DNA from: Pseudomonas vranovensis DSM 16006
GTDB lineage: Bacteria; Pseudomonadota; Gammaproteobacteria; Pseudomonadales; Pseudomonadaceae
Length of the DNA: 64,000 bases
Direction: 5' to 3'
Assembly: GCF_000425805.1 (NCBI RefSeq)
Contig: NZ_AUED01000002.1
Span: 558,001 to 622,000 of the forward strand
The notes under the pieces were generated by a model. That model did no database searches. It was not told where the DNA came from and saw only the letters and a program-made list of their open reading frames with translations. The position numbers were made by a program, and so were the translations under genes. Of the stretch, positions 52,391 through 61,528 are shown one piece after another (the first letter of the stretch is position 1; every line of letters begins with the position of its first letter).

Positions 52391-54010
52391 ATGTCAGCTG
52401 CCCTGTCCATGCTGCGCCACGTGTTCTACCGCCCCTGGTTACTGGCCTCACTCGCGGCTTCGGCCAGCGCAATCCTGTTGCTTATTGCCAGCATCGGCGT
52501 GGCCATGCATCAGATGCAGCAGAGCGAAAGCGAGCAGATGAACGCCAGGGGTGAGCGGTTTCTCGAGCGCCTCGAGCAAATTTTCGGGCAACTGCGCGAA
52601 GGGGTCGACGAGCTGCAGGCCCAACCTATACGCGGCTGTGATGCCTCGATGCTACGGACGCTGCAGGAGGTCGCGTTCCGCTATCGCTTCGTCTATGAAG
52701 CCGCCTATGTCGATGGCACCGTCGCTTGCTCCAACCGGATCGGAGAGCAGATCATCAATCCGTTGCGCCCCCCGGATATCGAGGGGCCTACCTACAGTTA
52801 CTGGCTCAACACCACCACCCAGCCGGACGACAACCTTGCCGCGCTGATGCTTGGGCGCGGCAAGTTTCTGGTCGCAACCTCCCGTGGTCATATCACCGAT
52901 GTGGTCGACCTGCCGCCGGAAGGCAGCCTGCTGGTGGTGTTGGACAACGGTACCCGGGCCGTTCCGGTGCTCGGGCCGCCGCAGGCCTGGCCCCCGGCGG
53001 AGCAGTGGCCACCGACGTCCAAGGAAGCACTGCTGGAACTACCCGATCGGCTGATTTACCGCATGCCGACCAAATCGCCGGACTATCAACTGGTGCTGAT
53101 CGCGCCACGGGCCAGCATGCCGCTGAAGATGAACGGGGTGCTTTGGCTATTATTTCCCGGCAGTCTCGTGTTGGCCTGGTGCATCGGCTGGCTGGTGCTG
53201 CAAATGGTGCGTCAGCGTCGCTCCATGAGCTCCGAATTGCAGATGGCTTTGCGCCGGGGCGAGCTGCAGGTGCTGTACCAACCCATTTTCGAGCTCAACA
53301 GTCGCCGCTGTGTGGGGGCGGAGGCTTTGGTGCGCTGGCGCCGTCCCGACGGCACGCTGACCAGTCCCGACCTCTTCATCCCCTTGGCGGAGAATACTGG
53401 CCAGATCCGCCAGATCACCGATTTTGTCCTGCAACGCGTGCTGGAGCAGCTCGGCCACCTGCTGCGCGCCAACCGACAGCTCTACATCTCGGTCAACCTG
53501 GCGGCCTGCGATGTGATGGTCCCCAGGATTGGCCGGGTCGCTGCGCGTCTGCTGGCCTTGCACCATGTATCTGCCAGCCAGATCGCCTTCGAGGTGACCG
53601 AGCGTGGGCTCATCGATGTGGTCGTTGCCCGCGACAACCTGCAAGCCCTGCGCGCGGTGGGCCATCAGGTGCTGATCGACGATTTCGGCACCGGTTACTG
53701 CAGCCTGGCGTACTTGCAGACGCTGCCGGTGGACTGCCTGAAAATCGACAAGGCCTTTATCGACGCCCTTGGCCATGATGCCGCCAGCAGCGGTGTGGCG
53801 CCGCACATCATTCGCATGGCCCACGCCCTGCAGCTAAGGGTGATTGCCGAAGGCATCGAGTATGAAGACCAGGCCCTGCTGCTCAATAGCGAGGGGGTCA
53901 ACTATGGTCAGGGGTGGCTGTTCGCCCATCCGCTCAGTGCCCGTCAGTTCGTGGAACTGATCACGCGGGGACGGCGCATGGCGCCGCGGCGCATCGATGA
54001 TGAAGCCTGA
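52391..54010 (+). CDS. CSS-motif EAL-domain c-di-GMP phosphodiesterase
   Basis: 539 residues. Membrane helix (about 15-38), periplasmic domain with paired Cys (RGCDAS and VACSNR) characteristic of CSS-type sensors, second helix (about 245-270), then an EAL domain. All catalytic elements are visible: EALVRWRR, NLAACDV, FEVTERG, DDFGTGYCSL, LKIDKAFID, IAEGIE. The periplasmic Cys pair suggests control by DsbA/DsbB-type redox state. It should hydrolyse c-di-GMP to pGpG. Confidence 0.92.
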   Translation: MSAALSMLRHVFYRPWLLASLAASASAILLLIASIGVAMHQMQQSESEQMNARGERFLERLEQIFGQLREGVDELQAQPIRGCDASMLRTLQEVAFRYRFVYEAAYVDGTVACSNRIGEQIINPLRPPDIEGPTYSYWLNTTTQPDDNLAALMLGRGKFLVATSRGHITDVVDLPPEGSLLVVLDNGTRAVPVLGPPQAWPPAEQWPPTSKEALLELPDRLIYRMPTKSPDYQLVLIAPRASMPLKMNGVLWLLFPGSLVLAWCIGWLVLQMVRQRRSMSSELQMALRRGELQVLYQPIFELNSRRCVGAEALVRWRRPDGTLTSPDLFIPLAENTGQIRQITDFVLQRVLEQLGHLLRANRQLYISVNLAACDVMVPRIGRVAARLLALHHVSASQIAFEVTERGLIDVVVARDNLQALRAVGHQVLIDDFGTGYCSLAYLQTLPVDCLKIDKAFIDALGHDAASSGVAPHIIRMAHALQLRVIAEGIEYEDQALLLNSEGVNYGQGWLFAHPLSARQFVELITRGRRMAPRRIDDEA

Positions 54011-54022
54011 GGCCTGTTGGTC

Positions 54023-55810
54023 TCAGACGGGCAAGGCCATGTAGAACTGGGTGCCTTGCCCTGGGCGCGAATACACGCCCATGCGTCCGCCGTGCAACTG
54101 GACGATTTCCTTGCACAGTGCCAAGCCAAGGCCTGCCCCGCCTTTCTTGCGACCGACCTGGACAAAGGGTTCGAAGATCCGCCCCTGCTGCCCGTAAGCA
54201 ATGCCTTCGCCATTGTCTTCGATGCTGATAATTACCCGCTCGTCATGGCGCCTGGCGTGCAGGCGAATGTGCCCAGCCGTTGGTGTATGCCGAACGGCGT
54301 TGTCGAGTAGATTGTCCATCACACGGTCGAGCTGCAAGGGGTCGGCCTGGATGCGTGGCAGGGGCGTATCCAGTTCGATCTTCAGCTCGATCTGCTTGTC
54401 GGCGGCTGGTCCCGCAAAGCGCTCGCATGCACGGGCCAGCAAGTCATCGACGGCGCAGGGGGTCAACTCCAGCTTCTGTTGGCCGCTCTGGTAGCGCGAG
54501 AAGTTGAGCAGGTCGTTGATCAACTGGGTCAGACGCTGCATTTCTTCACCGATGGTGTCGAACAGGTCGGTCTCTCGTGATTGCGGTGGGAATTTAAGGC
54601 GTTCGCGCAGCAGCCCGAAGGCCATGTGCATCCCCGTGACTGGCGTGCGCAGTTCATGGGAGGCGCGTAGCACAAATTCACTGCGCACCCGCTCGAAGGT
54701 TCGCTGTTCGGTGACATCGTGGAGGACCATGACAGCGCCGAGAATCTGCCCGCCGGCATGGCACATGGGCGTCAGGCTGTAGGCCAGCAAGCGCGGTTCT
54801 TCATCTATTTCCAGGTTCAGGTCTTCCGGAGGGCGGTCGAGGCTGCCGCCACGCAATACCAGGCGCAGTTGCTCGTCCAGCTCAGGGCGGTTCAGCGCTT
54901 CCCCCAGGCCGCTGCCCAGGCGGCTGTCATCCCAGCCCAGCTGGCGTTGGGCAACAGGGTTGATGTGCTCCAGGTGTCCCTGGCGATCGATGATCAGCAG
55001 GCCGTCATCAATGCTGTCGAGTACCGCTTGCAGGCGCTGCTGGCCCGCGAGCAGCTCATCGACGTTGGTGGCCTGATGCTTGCGAAGGGCTTCGGCCATC
55101 AAGCCGAAACGCCGAGTGAGCTGGTTCATTTCCACGGCCTGGACCACAGGCAGGGTGACGTCAAAATCGCCCTGGCCGATCTGGTCGGCAGCCTTTGCCA
55201 GTGCTTCGATGGGTTGGCCAAAGCGCCGGGCAATGCCGTGGGCGGTCACAAACCCCAGGATCAACACGGCCAGGCCCACCAGACCGAGCAGGCTGGAGAT
55301 CAGCAGGGCGCGGTCATGGGCCTGTTGCTGGCTTTGATTGATGTGCTCCAAGGCGTGCTTGTGGGCGTTGACCAGGTCGGCGCGCAGGGTATTGAAAGCC
55401 TGGCCCAGCGGATGGTCGGCGCCCAGGCTGCGCGCCGGTACACTGCTATCGCGAAAGGCCTGGAGATAGTGTTGGTAATGCTGATTGGCCTGGGCAAAAC
55501 CTTCATTGGCGGCTTTTTCTGCCTCATGGCTGGTGCCCTCGTCGAGCAACTGTTGGAATTGCGCTTGCAGGCGCTCCAATGCCTCGGTATTGGCTGAGTC
55601 ATCAAGCATCAACGTCAGTTGCTCACCGAGGTTCTGCCGCAGTTTCAAGCCAAGGTCGAGCGTAACGGCATTCTCGCGGATCAATGTCTGTTGTGCGCTG
55701 GACATCTGCAGCACGCTGACCAGGCCCAGCAACAAGCCGAACAAGGCCACGGTAATCAGGGCCGAAATGCTGAGAAAAAGCCGCGTGCGCAGCTTCATCG
55801 TCCACTTCAT
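54023..55810 (-). CDS. kinB: Sensor histidine kinase KinB
   Basis: 595 residues, the length known for KinB. TM1 (about 12-33), periplasmic sensor (about 34-165), TM2, HAMP, PAS ([33 protein letters not shown]), HisKA with the phospho-accepting His in RASHELRTPVTGMHMAFG, and HATPase with DNLLDNAVRHT, DNGEGIAYG and GGAGLGLALC. It phosphorylates, and can restrain, AlgB in alginate and virulence control. The start codon overlaps the algB stop as ATGA. Confidence 0.94.
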   Translation of the reverse strand: MKWTMKLRTRLFLSISALITVALFGLLLGLVSVLQMSSAQQTLIRENAVTLDLGLKLRQNLGEQLTLMLDDSANTEALERLQAQFQQLLDEGTSHEAEKAANEGFAQANQHYQHYLQAFRDSSVPARSLGADHPLGQAFNTLRADLVNAHKHALEHINQSQQQAHDRALLISSLLGLVGLAVLILGFVTAHGIARRFGQPIEALAKAADQIGQGDFDVTLPVVQAVEMNQLTRRFGLMAEALRKHQATNVDELLAGQQRLQAVLDSIDDGLLIIDRQGHLEHINPVAQRQLGWDDSRLGSGLGEALNRPELDEQLRLVLRGGSLDRPPEDLNLEIDEEPRLLAYSLTPMCHAGGQILGAVMVLHDVTEQRTFERVRSEFVLRASHELRTPVTGMHMAFGLLRERLKFPPQSRETDLFDTIGEEMQRLTQLINDLLNFSRYQSGQQKLELTPCAVDDLLARACERFAGPAADKQIELKIELDTPLPRIQADPLQLDRVMDNLLDNAVRHTPTAGHIRLHARRHDERVIISIEDNGEGIAYGQQGRIFEPFVQVGRKKGGAGLGLALCKEIVQLHGGRMGVYSRPGQGTQFYMALPV

Positions 55811-57153
55811 AAGTTGTACTGCTTGCGCTTGCGGTACAGAGTCGAGGCGTCGATGCCGAGGGTCTTGGCGGCTTGGTCGAGGGTATCACTGGTTGCCAGC
55901 ACCGCCCCGATGTGCGCCCGTTCCAGTTCGTCCAGGCTCAGCGCGGCACCAATGCGGGGAGCATTACTGGCCGGCTGCTCGGCCATGCCCAGGTGGCTGA
56001 CTTCGACCCGCTCCTGGGCACAGATGATGCTGGCCCGCTCGATCACGTTGCGCAGCTCGCGAATGTTGCCCGGCCAGCGGTAGTTGAGCAGCGCTGCACG
56101 CGCTTCATCGCTGAAGCCACGGGCCGGGCGTGAGTACTCTTTGACGAAGCGGGCGAGAAAGCGATCGGCCAGGGCCAGGATATCTTCACTGCGTTCGCGC
56201 AACGGGGGCAGGTGCAGGGTAATGACGTTAAGGCGATAGAGCAGGTCTTCACGAAAGCGCCCGTCGCGAACCATGTCTTCCAGGTTGAGATTGGTTGCCG
56301 CCAGGATGCGCACATCGGCGCGACGGGTCACCGGGTCGCCGACCCGTTCGTATTCCTTGTCCTGAATAAAGCGCAACAGCTTGGGCTGAAGCGGTAGTGG
56401 GAAATCGCCGATTTCGTCGAGGAACAAGGTGCCACCATCGGCCTGGTTGACCCGGCCCAAGGTGCTTTCGCTGGCCCCGGTAAAGGCCCCGCGACTATGG
56501 CCGAACAACTCGCTTTCCATGAGCTCGGCGGTCAACGAGGGGCAGTTGATGGTCACGCAGGCCTTGCGGGCGCGTTTGCTCCAGCCATGAATGGCCCTGG
56601 CCAGCTCGCCCTTGCCGGTACCGGACTCACCGAGAATCAGAATGTTGGCATCGGTACTGGCTACCTGGCGGGCGGTTTCCAGCACCACCATCATGGCCGG
56701 GCTGTGCGAGTCCAGGCCATCCTTGGGTTTTCGCACCTCATCTTCCAGTGCTTCCAGGCGCGCAGACAACTGGCGCACTTCAAGCTGCTTGGCAGTGGCC
56801 AGGCGCAACTGGTCGGGGCTGCAGGGCTTCACCAGGTAGTCGGCAGCACCGGCCTGGATGGCATCGACTGCAGTGTCGACCGCCGAGTGGGCGGTGACGA
56901 TCACCACACGCATCCAGGGGGCCTGAATGCGCATCTGCGCCAGCACATCCAGGCCGTTATCCTCGCCCAGGCGCAGATCGAGAAAGCACAGGTCGAAGAC
57001 CTGGCGTTGCAGCAGGGTTTCAGCCTGGGCGGCGCTGTTGGCGGTGGCCACGCTGTAGCCTTCGTCTTCCAGGCAATAGCGGAAGGTACGCAGGATGGCA
57101 GTCTCATCATCGACCAATAGAATGCGGCCTTGATGTTCCTGGGCTGATTCCAT
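55807..57153 (-). CDS. algB: NtrC-family response regulator AlgB
   Basis: 448 residues. Receiver domain with phospho-acceptor Asp in [15 protein letters not shown], sigma-54-type AAA+ domain with Walker [16 protein letters not shown] and GAFTGA motif ([12 protein letters not shown]), and a C-terminal Fis-like HTH ([24 protein letters not shown]). AlgB activates alginate genes at algD and, as reported in P. aeruginosa, can act without sigma-54. First gene of algB-kinB; the two are translationally coupled. Confidence 0.95.
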   Translation of the reverse strand: MESAQEHQGRILLVDDETAILRTFRYCLEDEGYSVATANSAAQAETLLQRQVFDLCFLDLRLGEDNGLDVLAQMRIQAPWMRVVIVTAHSAVDTAVDAIQAGAADYLVKPCSPDQLRLATAKQLEVRQLSARLEALEDEVRKPKDGLDSHSPAMMVVLETARQVASTDANILILGESGTGKGELARAIHGWSKRARKACVTINCPSLTAELMESELFGHSRGAFTGASESTLGRVNQADGGTLFLDEIGDFPLPLQPKLLRFIQDKEYERVGDPVTRRADVRILAATNLNLEDMVRDGRFREDLLYRLNVITLHLPPLRERSEDILALADRFLARFVKEYSRPARGFSDEARAALLNYRWPGNIRELRNVIERASIICAQERVEVSHLGMAEQPASNAPRIGAALSLDELERAHIGAVLATSDTLDQAAKTLGIDASTLYRKRKQYNL

Positions 57154-57361
57154 TTCCTACGCTCCTTTGAGATTGATCTTGGTTAGTGTCAGAAAAATCG
57201 GGCAAGTTGCATGATTCGCTCTGATTCTTTCCTGCCCCTGCATGGTAGCCCTTAGCCTCGTACATATCTAACCGGCTGAATAAAGGGCGGTTGTAGATGC
57301 TGCCGGACCTTGGCGCTTCGGATGCGGTCCAATGATTCTCTGGCCTATCGGAGGTTGTCCC
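57154..57361. other. Divergent promoter region algB / BON-domain gene
   Basis: 208 bp without a gene. An inverted repeat GGACC...GGTCC occurs at about 57305-57330 just before the BON gene. A weak AlgU-like arrangement (GGACCT then GTCCAA) overlaps it; not convincing. Confidence 0.35.
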
Positions 57362-58198
57362 ATGCCCGTTCCGCATCCCGTGTTAGTCGCCGCTACTGTG
57401 CTCTTATTGTTGTCGGTTGCTGCGTCTGCCGCTGAACCACAACCCCCTGCACGGCAGGAGGCGCGGCTGGAAGGCGCGTTGCAAACCGCCCTGGCGCTCA
57501 ACCGGTTACTCAATCCATTCAAGATCGAGGTCGAGGTGCAGGCAGGAACGGCACGCCTGCAAGGCCAGGTCGAAAACGATGTCGAACGGCAACTCGCCGA
57601 GCAAGTGGCGCTGGCGACCCGGGGTATAGACAAAGTGCAGAATGACCTGCAGGTCAATGCCGACCTGGTCGAGCAGCCGCTTGAGCGCCGTGCCTATGCC
57701 CAGCGCCTGGAGGACGCGACCCTGGCATCGATCATTCGCGCCCGCTTGCTGTGGAGCACGCGTACCCAAGCATCGCCCATAGAGGTACAAAGCCGTGAAG
57801 GTGTGGTCACGCTGCGTGGCCAGGTCAACAGCGCCGAGGCCAAGGAGCTGGCAGGCGTGCTGGCAGGATCAACCGAAGGCGTCTTTCTGGTGAACAACCT
57901 GATCAGCCTGAGCGCTGCCGACATGGCCAGGCTGCGAGAAGAGCAGCAGGAGGTCAGGAGTGATCCGCAACTGAGCGACGCCTGGATCAACAACAAGGTC
58001 CAGACCAGTTTCATGTATAGCCGCAACCTCGATGGCCCGAACATCAAGGTCGCCACCCAGGATGGCGTGGTCAGGCTGTCGGGTGAAGTGGTCAGCGATG
58101 AGCAGAAAACCATCGCGGTCGAGGTTGCCCGACAGATCCGCGGTGTCAGGGGCGTGGATGCAGACATGCTCAAAGTGGCGACCAAGGTGCAGGGCTGA
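57362..58198 (+). CDS. BON-domain periplasmic protein
   Basis: 278 residues from the ATG at 57362, which has GGAGG 7 bp upstream. Signal peptide (MPVPHPVLVAATVLLLLSVAASA) followed by three BON repeats, about residues 30-110, 110-195 and 200-275, each with the pattern VEVQAGTARLQGQVENDVERQLAEQVA / VQSREGVVTLRGQVNSAEAKELAGVL / VATQDGVVRLSGEVVSDEQKTIAVEVA. BON proteins such as OsmY bind phospholipid surfaces and protect the envelope under osmotic stress. Located next to algB and divergent from it. Confidence 0.88.
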   Translation: MPVPHPVLVAATVLLLLSVAASAAEPQPPARQEARLEGALQTALALNRLLNPFKIEVEVQAGTARLQGQVENDVERQLAEQVALATRGIDKVQNDLQVNADLVEQPLERRAYAQRLEDATLASIIRARLLWSTRTQASPIEVQSREGVVTLRGQVNSAEAKELAGVLAGSTEGVFLVNNLISLSAADMARLREEQQEVRSDPQLSDAWINNKVQTSFMYSRNLDGPNIKVATQDGVVRLSGEVVSDEQKTIAVEVARQIRGVRGVDADMLKVATKVQG

Positions 58199-58370
58199 TC
58201 ATGCAAAACGCACGAGGCAACCGGGGCGATCGTGCAGGATACGTCCAATAAATGATCGTCGTTTTTTATAACTAGCTGATAAATAAGTATATTTTTAAAC
58301 GAGAAAGGATGGCATGCGCTCTGCAATGACTACTGCAAGTCAACAGTAATCGCAGCAGGAGGAGCACGGC

Positions 58371-58643
58371 ATGAACCGCCATCCCGCCACCCTAGTGCAG
58401 ATATCACCGCTTCAGCTGCGCCAGGGGCTGTTTTTCAGCTTGGCACTGCTGCTGACCCTGATTGCCGGTCAGCTCTATCACAACTGGCAAGTTGCCCAGG
58501 ATGCCCGGGCCTTTTCCGCCCGCGCCGCCCTGATGGTCAAAGCGCCGACCCCCGCCTCCGCCGTGCTGACGCAAGCAGCGCCCGCTGCAGCCAACGCCGC
58601 CACGGTCGAGAGCAGAATCCCCCGTGAACGCTGGGTGTTCTGA
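58371..58643 (+). CDS. Small single-pass membrane protein
   Basis: 90 residues. One membrane helix (LFFSLALLLTLIAGQLYHNW) preceded by a short cytoplasmic end, then an Ala/Pro-rich periplasmic tail (ASAVLTQAAPAAANAATVESRIPRERWVF). A strong ribosome site, AGGAGG, lies 8 bp before the ATG. Probably in one transcript with the DUF1328 and Ivy genes downstream. No family recognised. Confidence 0.7.
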   Translation: MNRHPATLVQISPLQLRQGLFFSLALLLTLIAGQLYHNWQVAQDARAFSARAALMVKAPTPASAVLTQAAPAAANAATVESRIPRERWVF

Positions 58644-58847
<204 letters not shown>

Positions 58848-58849
58848 AC

Positions 58850-59320
58850 ATGAAAGGGACGCTATACAGAGCCCTGGCTACCGCCCTGCTCGTGGGCGGC
58901 AGTACAGCGGCAATGGCGGCCAATGATGGCCAGGTCCGGGTCAACCAACTGTTGGCCTCGGACCCCGAATACCGGGAAACCTGGCAAGAGGCTGTCGAAA
59001 AAGAGGAGCGCCTGCCCGAGTGGGTGCTCAACCTCAGCGGGGTTTCCGAGCAACAGATGTCCGCCGTGGAGGAAGACGGCGACAAGTACTTGGTCGGCCC
59101 GCTCTGCGAGACCGAGCAGAAATGCCTTAACAAGCGGCTGATCGTGGCGTTCAGCTGGGACAAGGATGACGCTTACGGGATGCTGGTCGAGGTTCCCGAG
59201 GGCTTGCCGGGCGACAAGTCGCCCACCCGCCATGCCGATTACCGCTGGTTGGGCAAGCCGGACCCAGGCATGCAGCAGTTGCTGAAGGAGCAGCTCAAAC
59301 GTGATCCGAACTGGTACTGA
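58850..59320 (+). CDS. ivy: Ivy family lysozyme inhibitor
   Basis: 156 residues from the ATG at 58850. Signal peptide MKGTLYRALATALLVGGSTAAMA, then a domain similar to the inhibitor of vertebrate lysozyme (WVLNLSGVSEQQMSAVEEDGDKYLVGPLC..., LIVAFSWDKDDAYGMLVEVP, ADYRWLGKPDPGMQQLL). The exposed Cys-bounded loop that plugs the lysozyme active site is CKPHDC in E. coli Ivy but reads CETEQKC here, one residue longer and lacking the key His, so specificity may differ. Periplasmic. Last gene of the small-protein operon. Confidence 0.8.
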   Translation: MKGTLYRALATALLVGGSTAAMAANDGQVRVNQLLASDPEYRETWQEAVEKEERLPEWVLNLSGVSEQQMSAVEEDGDKYLVGPLCETEQKCLNKRLIVAFSWDKDDAYGMLVEVPEGLPGDKSPTRHADYRWLGKPDPGMQQLLKEQLKRDPNWY

Positions 59321-59356
59321 ATGCCGCCGGGCCATTCATGTACATATATAGAAGCT

Positions 59357-59383
59357 GAACCTTTCGCCGTTTCCAGTTTCTAT
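59357..59383 (+). promoter_or_regulatory. AlgU-like promoter after ivy
   Basis: GAACCT (59357-59362), 16-bp spacer, TCTAT (59379-59383). Five of six bases match at -35 and three of five at -10, with ideal spacing. It would start transcription near 59389, at the left end of the foldable segment. Confidence 0.45.
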
Positions 59384-59385
59384 GA

Positions 59386-59570
59386 TGCGCCCGCCTGAGG
59401 AAGGCTGGCGCATGACCAAGGGGCCGGGCTGCTCTGATTGTTTCAGGATCGGAGGGGCCTAGGGGTACAGGGAGTGCCCCCGATGAGGGCCGGGTCAGGT
59501 GAAGCAGCAACGGAAGTTTCAGGTCGGGCGACCCGCCTCAGGGGACATGCCTGACCGAGCTTCCGTAGCG
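59386..59570 (+). ncRNA. Candidate structured RNA
   Basis: GC-rich segment with nested complementarities: CCTGAGG (59394-59400) with CCTCAGG (about 59536-59542); CTCTGAT with ATCGGAG around a 9-nt loop (59432-59454), flanked by GGCC/GGCC; GGGG with CCCC near 59462-59480; CGGAAG (59511) with CTTCCG (59560-59565), enclosing TCAGG/CCTGA and a CGGG-CGA-CCCG hairpin. The only frame is a 26-codon ORF from 59385. No clear T-run terminator. I recognise no known RNA family. Confidence 0.4.
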
Positions 59571-59706
59571 CTTTGACTCTCTGTCGACATTCCTTCCTTC
59601 AGTTATTCCCTTTTCCTACAAAGTACGTCGACGCATATTTTCGCTCGACCGTATATCTATATTTTTTCGTCGCGTTTCAACCTTCGGATGAAAGCCATTT
59701 CACGCA

Positions 59707-59720
59707 TTCGGATTGTCGAA
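59707..59720. promoter_or_regulatory. AauR-like site 1 upstream of gltP
   Basis: TTCGGATTGTCGAA, 9 of 10 fixed positions of the TTCGG-N4-CCGAA inverted repeat described for AauR, the response regulator of acidic amino acid uptake in P. putida. Confidence 0.5.
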
Positions 59721-59783
59721 CAATGGCCTTTTGCATTCAGGTGGATACGTCCAAATCGGCCGTAATATGGCGCTTTGGCCATC

Positions 59784-59797
59784 GTCGGAATTCCGAA
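59784..59797. promoter_or_regulatory. AauR-like site 2 upstream of gltP
   Basis: GTCGGAATTCCGAA, again 9 of 10 fixed positions of TTCGG-N4-CCGAA. The start-to-start distance from site 1 is 77 bp. Confidence 0.5.
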
Positions 59798-59845
59798 CGA
59801 GCCGTTCGCAACCCCTTGGGACGCAAGTTTTGCTGCAGAAATATC

Positions 59846-59860
59846 ATGCCGATTCGGCAT
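59846..59860. repeat. 15-bp palindrome upstream of gltP
   Basis: ATGCCGA-T-TCGGCAT, a perfect 7+1+7 inverted repeat 211 bp before the gltP start; possible operator of unknown regulator. Confidence 0.55.
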
Positions 59861-60070
59861 AGGGTAGTCGTTTACGGCATTAGACGGGGCACCCTTGCGT
59901 GGGAATAGTTGCGCCTTTTTTCGCTGGCCTGAGCGTTCAAACGCTCGCTCGCGGTGACCTTCTACGGAGTCGCCTGCCGATAGCCACCACCGACCATTTT
60001 ATGCTGGCAATAGCTCTGGGTCGCGGTTGTCAGCCTGGTGCCCGTGTCCACTTCAAGAAAAGGTAACGAC

Positions 60071-61402
60071 ATGAAGAAGGCAAAGCTAAGCCTCGCCTGG
60101 CAGATCCTCATCGGTCTGGTACTGGGGATTGCAATCGGCGCTTTACTGAATCATTTCAGTGCAGAAAAGGCATGGTGGATCAGTAACGTCCTGCAACCTG
60201 CTGGTGACATCTTCATTCGCCTGATCAAGATGATCGTTATCCCGATCGTGATTTCGTCGCTGATCGTGGGTATCGCCGGGGTTGGCGATGCGAAAAAACT
60301 GGGCAGCATTGGCCTCAAGACCATCATCTACTTCGAGGTGGTCACCACCATCGCGATCGTGGTCGGCCTGGTTCTGGCCAACCTGTTCCACCCGGGTGCC
60401 GGCATCGACATGAGCACGCTGGGTACTGTGGATATCTCCAAGTACCAGGCCACGGCGGCCGAGGTTCAGCATGAGCATGCGTTCATCGAGACCATCCTCA
60501 ACTTGATCCCATCGAACATCTTCGCAGCGCTGATGCGCGGTGAGATGCTGCCGATCATCTTCTTCTCGGTGCTGTTCGGCCTTGGTTTGTCGAGCCTGCA
60601 GGCCGACATCCGCGACCCGCTGGTGAAAACCTTCCAGGGCGTCTCCGAAGCCATGTTCAAGGTCACTCACATGATCATGAACTACGCGCCAATCGGTGTG
60701 TTCGCGCTGATCGCCGTGACCGTTGCAAACTTCGGTTTCGCCTCGCTGCTGCCATTGGCCAAGCTGGTATTGCTGGTGTACTTCGCCATCGCCTTCTTCG
60801 CCTTCATGGTGCTGGGCCTGATCGCTCGCCTGTTCGGCTTCTCGGTGATCAAGTTGATGCGCATCTTCAAGGATGAGCTGGTGCTGGCCTACTCCACCGC
60901 CAGTTCCGAGACCGTGCTGCCGCGTGTGATCGAGAAGATGGAAGCCTACGGTGCGCCGAAAGCCATCTGCAGCTTCGTGGTTCCGACCGGCTACTCGTTC
61001 AACCTGGACGGCTCGACCCTGTACCAGAGCATCGCGGCCATCTTCATCGCCCAGCTGTACGGCATTGACCTGTCGCTGAGCCAGCAGCTGCTGCTGGTCC
61101 TGACCCTGATGGTCACCTCCAAGGGTATCGCCGGTGTTCCGGGCGTGTCCTTCGTGGTGTTGCTGGCCACCCTGGGCAGTGTCGGCATTCCGCTGGAAGG
61201 CCTGGCTTTCATCGCCGGTGTAGACCGCGTGATGGACATGGCGCGTACCGCCCTGAACGTGATCGGCAACGCCCTGGCTGTTCTGGTCATCGCTCGCTGG
61301 GAAGGCATGTATGACGATGCCAAGGGCCAGCGCTACTGGAACTCCCTGCCGCACTGGCGCAGCAAAGAAGCTGCACCTGCCGGCAAGACTGCCAACCACT
61401 AA
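60071..61402 (+). CDS. gltP: Glutamate/aspartate:proton symporter
   Basis: 443 residues, DAACS family, eight helices plus two re-entrant loops. Signatures: AYSTASSETVLPRVIEKMEAYG (hairpin 1, Ser-rich), GYSFNLDGSTLYQS (TM7), GIAGVPGVSFVVLLATLGSVGIP (hairpin 2) and DRVMDMARTALNVIGNALAVLVIARWEG with substrate-binding Asp, Arg and Asn. Imports acidic amino acids with protons. The ATG at 60071 follows AAAAGG; the 33 bp upstream in frame are unsupported. Long promoter region with AauR-like sites. Terminator 23 bp after the stop. Confidence 0.95.
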   Translation: MKKAKLSLAWQILIGLVLGIAIGALLNHFSAEKAWWISNVLQPAGDIFIRLIKMIVIPIVISSLIVGIAGVGDAKKLGSIGLKTIIYFEVVTTIAIVVGLVLANLFHPGAGIDMSTLGTVDISKYQATAAEVQHEHAFIETILNLIPSNIFAALMRGEMLPIIFFSVLFGLGLSSLQADIRDPLVKTFQGVSEAMFKVTHMIMNYAPIGVFALIAVTVANFGFASLLPLAKLVLLVYFAIAFFAFMVLGLIARLFGFSVIKLMRIFKDELVLAYSTASSETVLPRVIEKMEAYGAPKAICSFVVPTGYSFNLDGSTLYQSIAAIFIAQLYGIDLSLSQQLLLVLTLMVTSKGIAGVPGVSFVVLLATLGSVGIPLEGLAFIAGVDRVMDMARTALNVIGNALAVLVIARWEGMYDDAKGQRYWNSLPHWRSKEAAPAGKTANH

Positions 61403-61424
61403 GGTGCAGCCTGGCTGAACAAGA

Positions 61425-61449
61425 AGCCCCGACCTGGTCGGGGCTTTTT
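61425..61449 (+). terminator. Rho-independent terminator of gltP
   Basis: AGCCCCGA and TCGGGGCT around CCTGG, followed by five T. Confidence 0.92.
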
Positions 61450-61528
61450 GCATTGTGCCCCCGAGGACCGCGCGCCCCCGGGGGGCAGCTGTGGCATCAT
61501 TTGTCGCAACTTTGTGGGGGAACATCGG

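Larger units (their letters stand above)
59321..60070. other. Large non-coding region between ivy and gltP
   Basis: 750 bp with no credible protein gene. The left part (59357-59570) is GC-rich and folds strongly behind an AlgU-like promoter (candidate sRNA). The middle (59580-59900) is markedly AT-rich and carries two near-perfect TTCGG-N4-CCGAA sites and a 15-bp palindrome. The right part leads to gltP. I found no sigma-54 promoter with correct spacing. Confidence 0.7.

Noticed and set aside
59493..59516. Resemblance to 4.5S SRP RNA (GGTCAGGT...GAAGCAGC)
   Set aside because: The essential apical CCGGAAG loop is missing and the flanking stem does not fit; pseudomonad ffs is expected elsewhere.
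59814..59832. Possible sigma-54 promoter (TTGGGACG...TTTTGCT)
   Set aside because: The GG-GC spacing is 11 bp instead of the strict 10; other GG/GC pairs nearby are also off.
59573..59908. 111-codon frame in the ivy-gltP gap
   Set aside because: No ribosome site, no recognisable domain and AT-rich composition unlike neighbouring genes; it overlaps the regulatory motifs.
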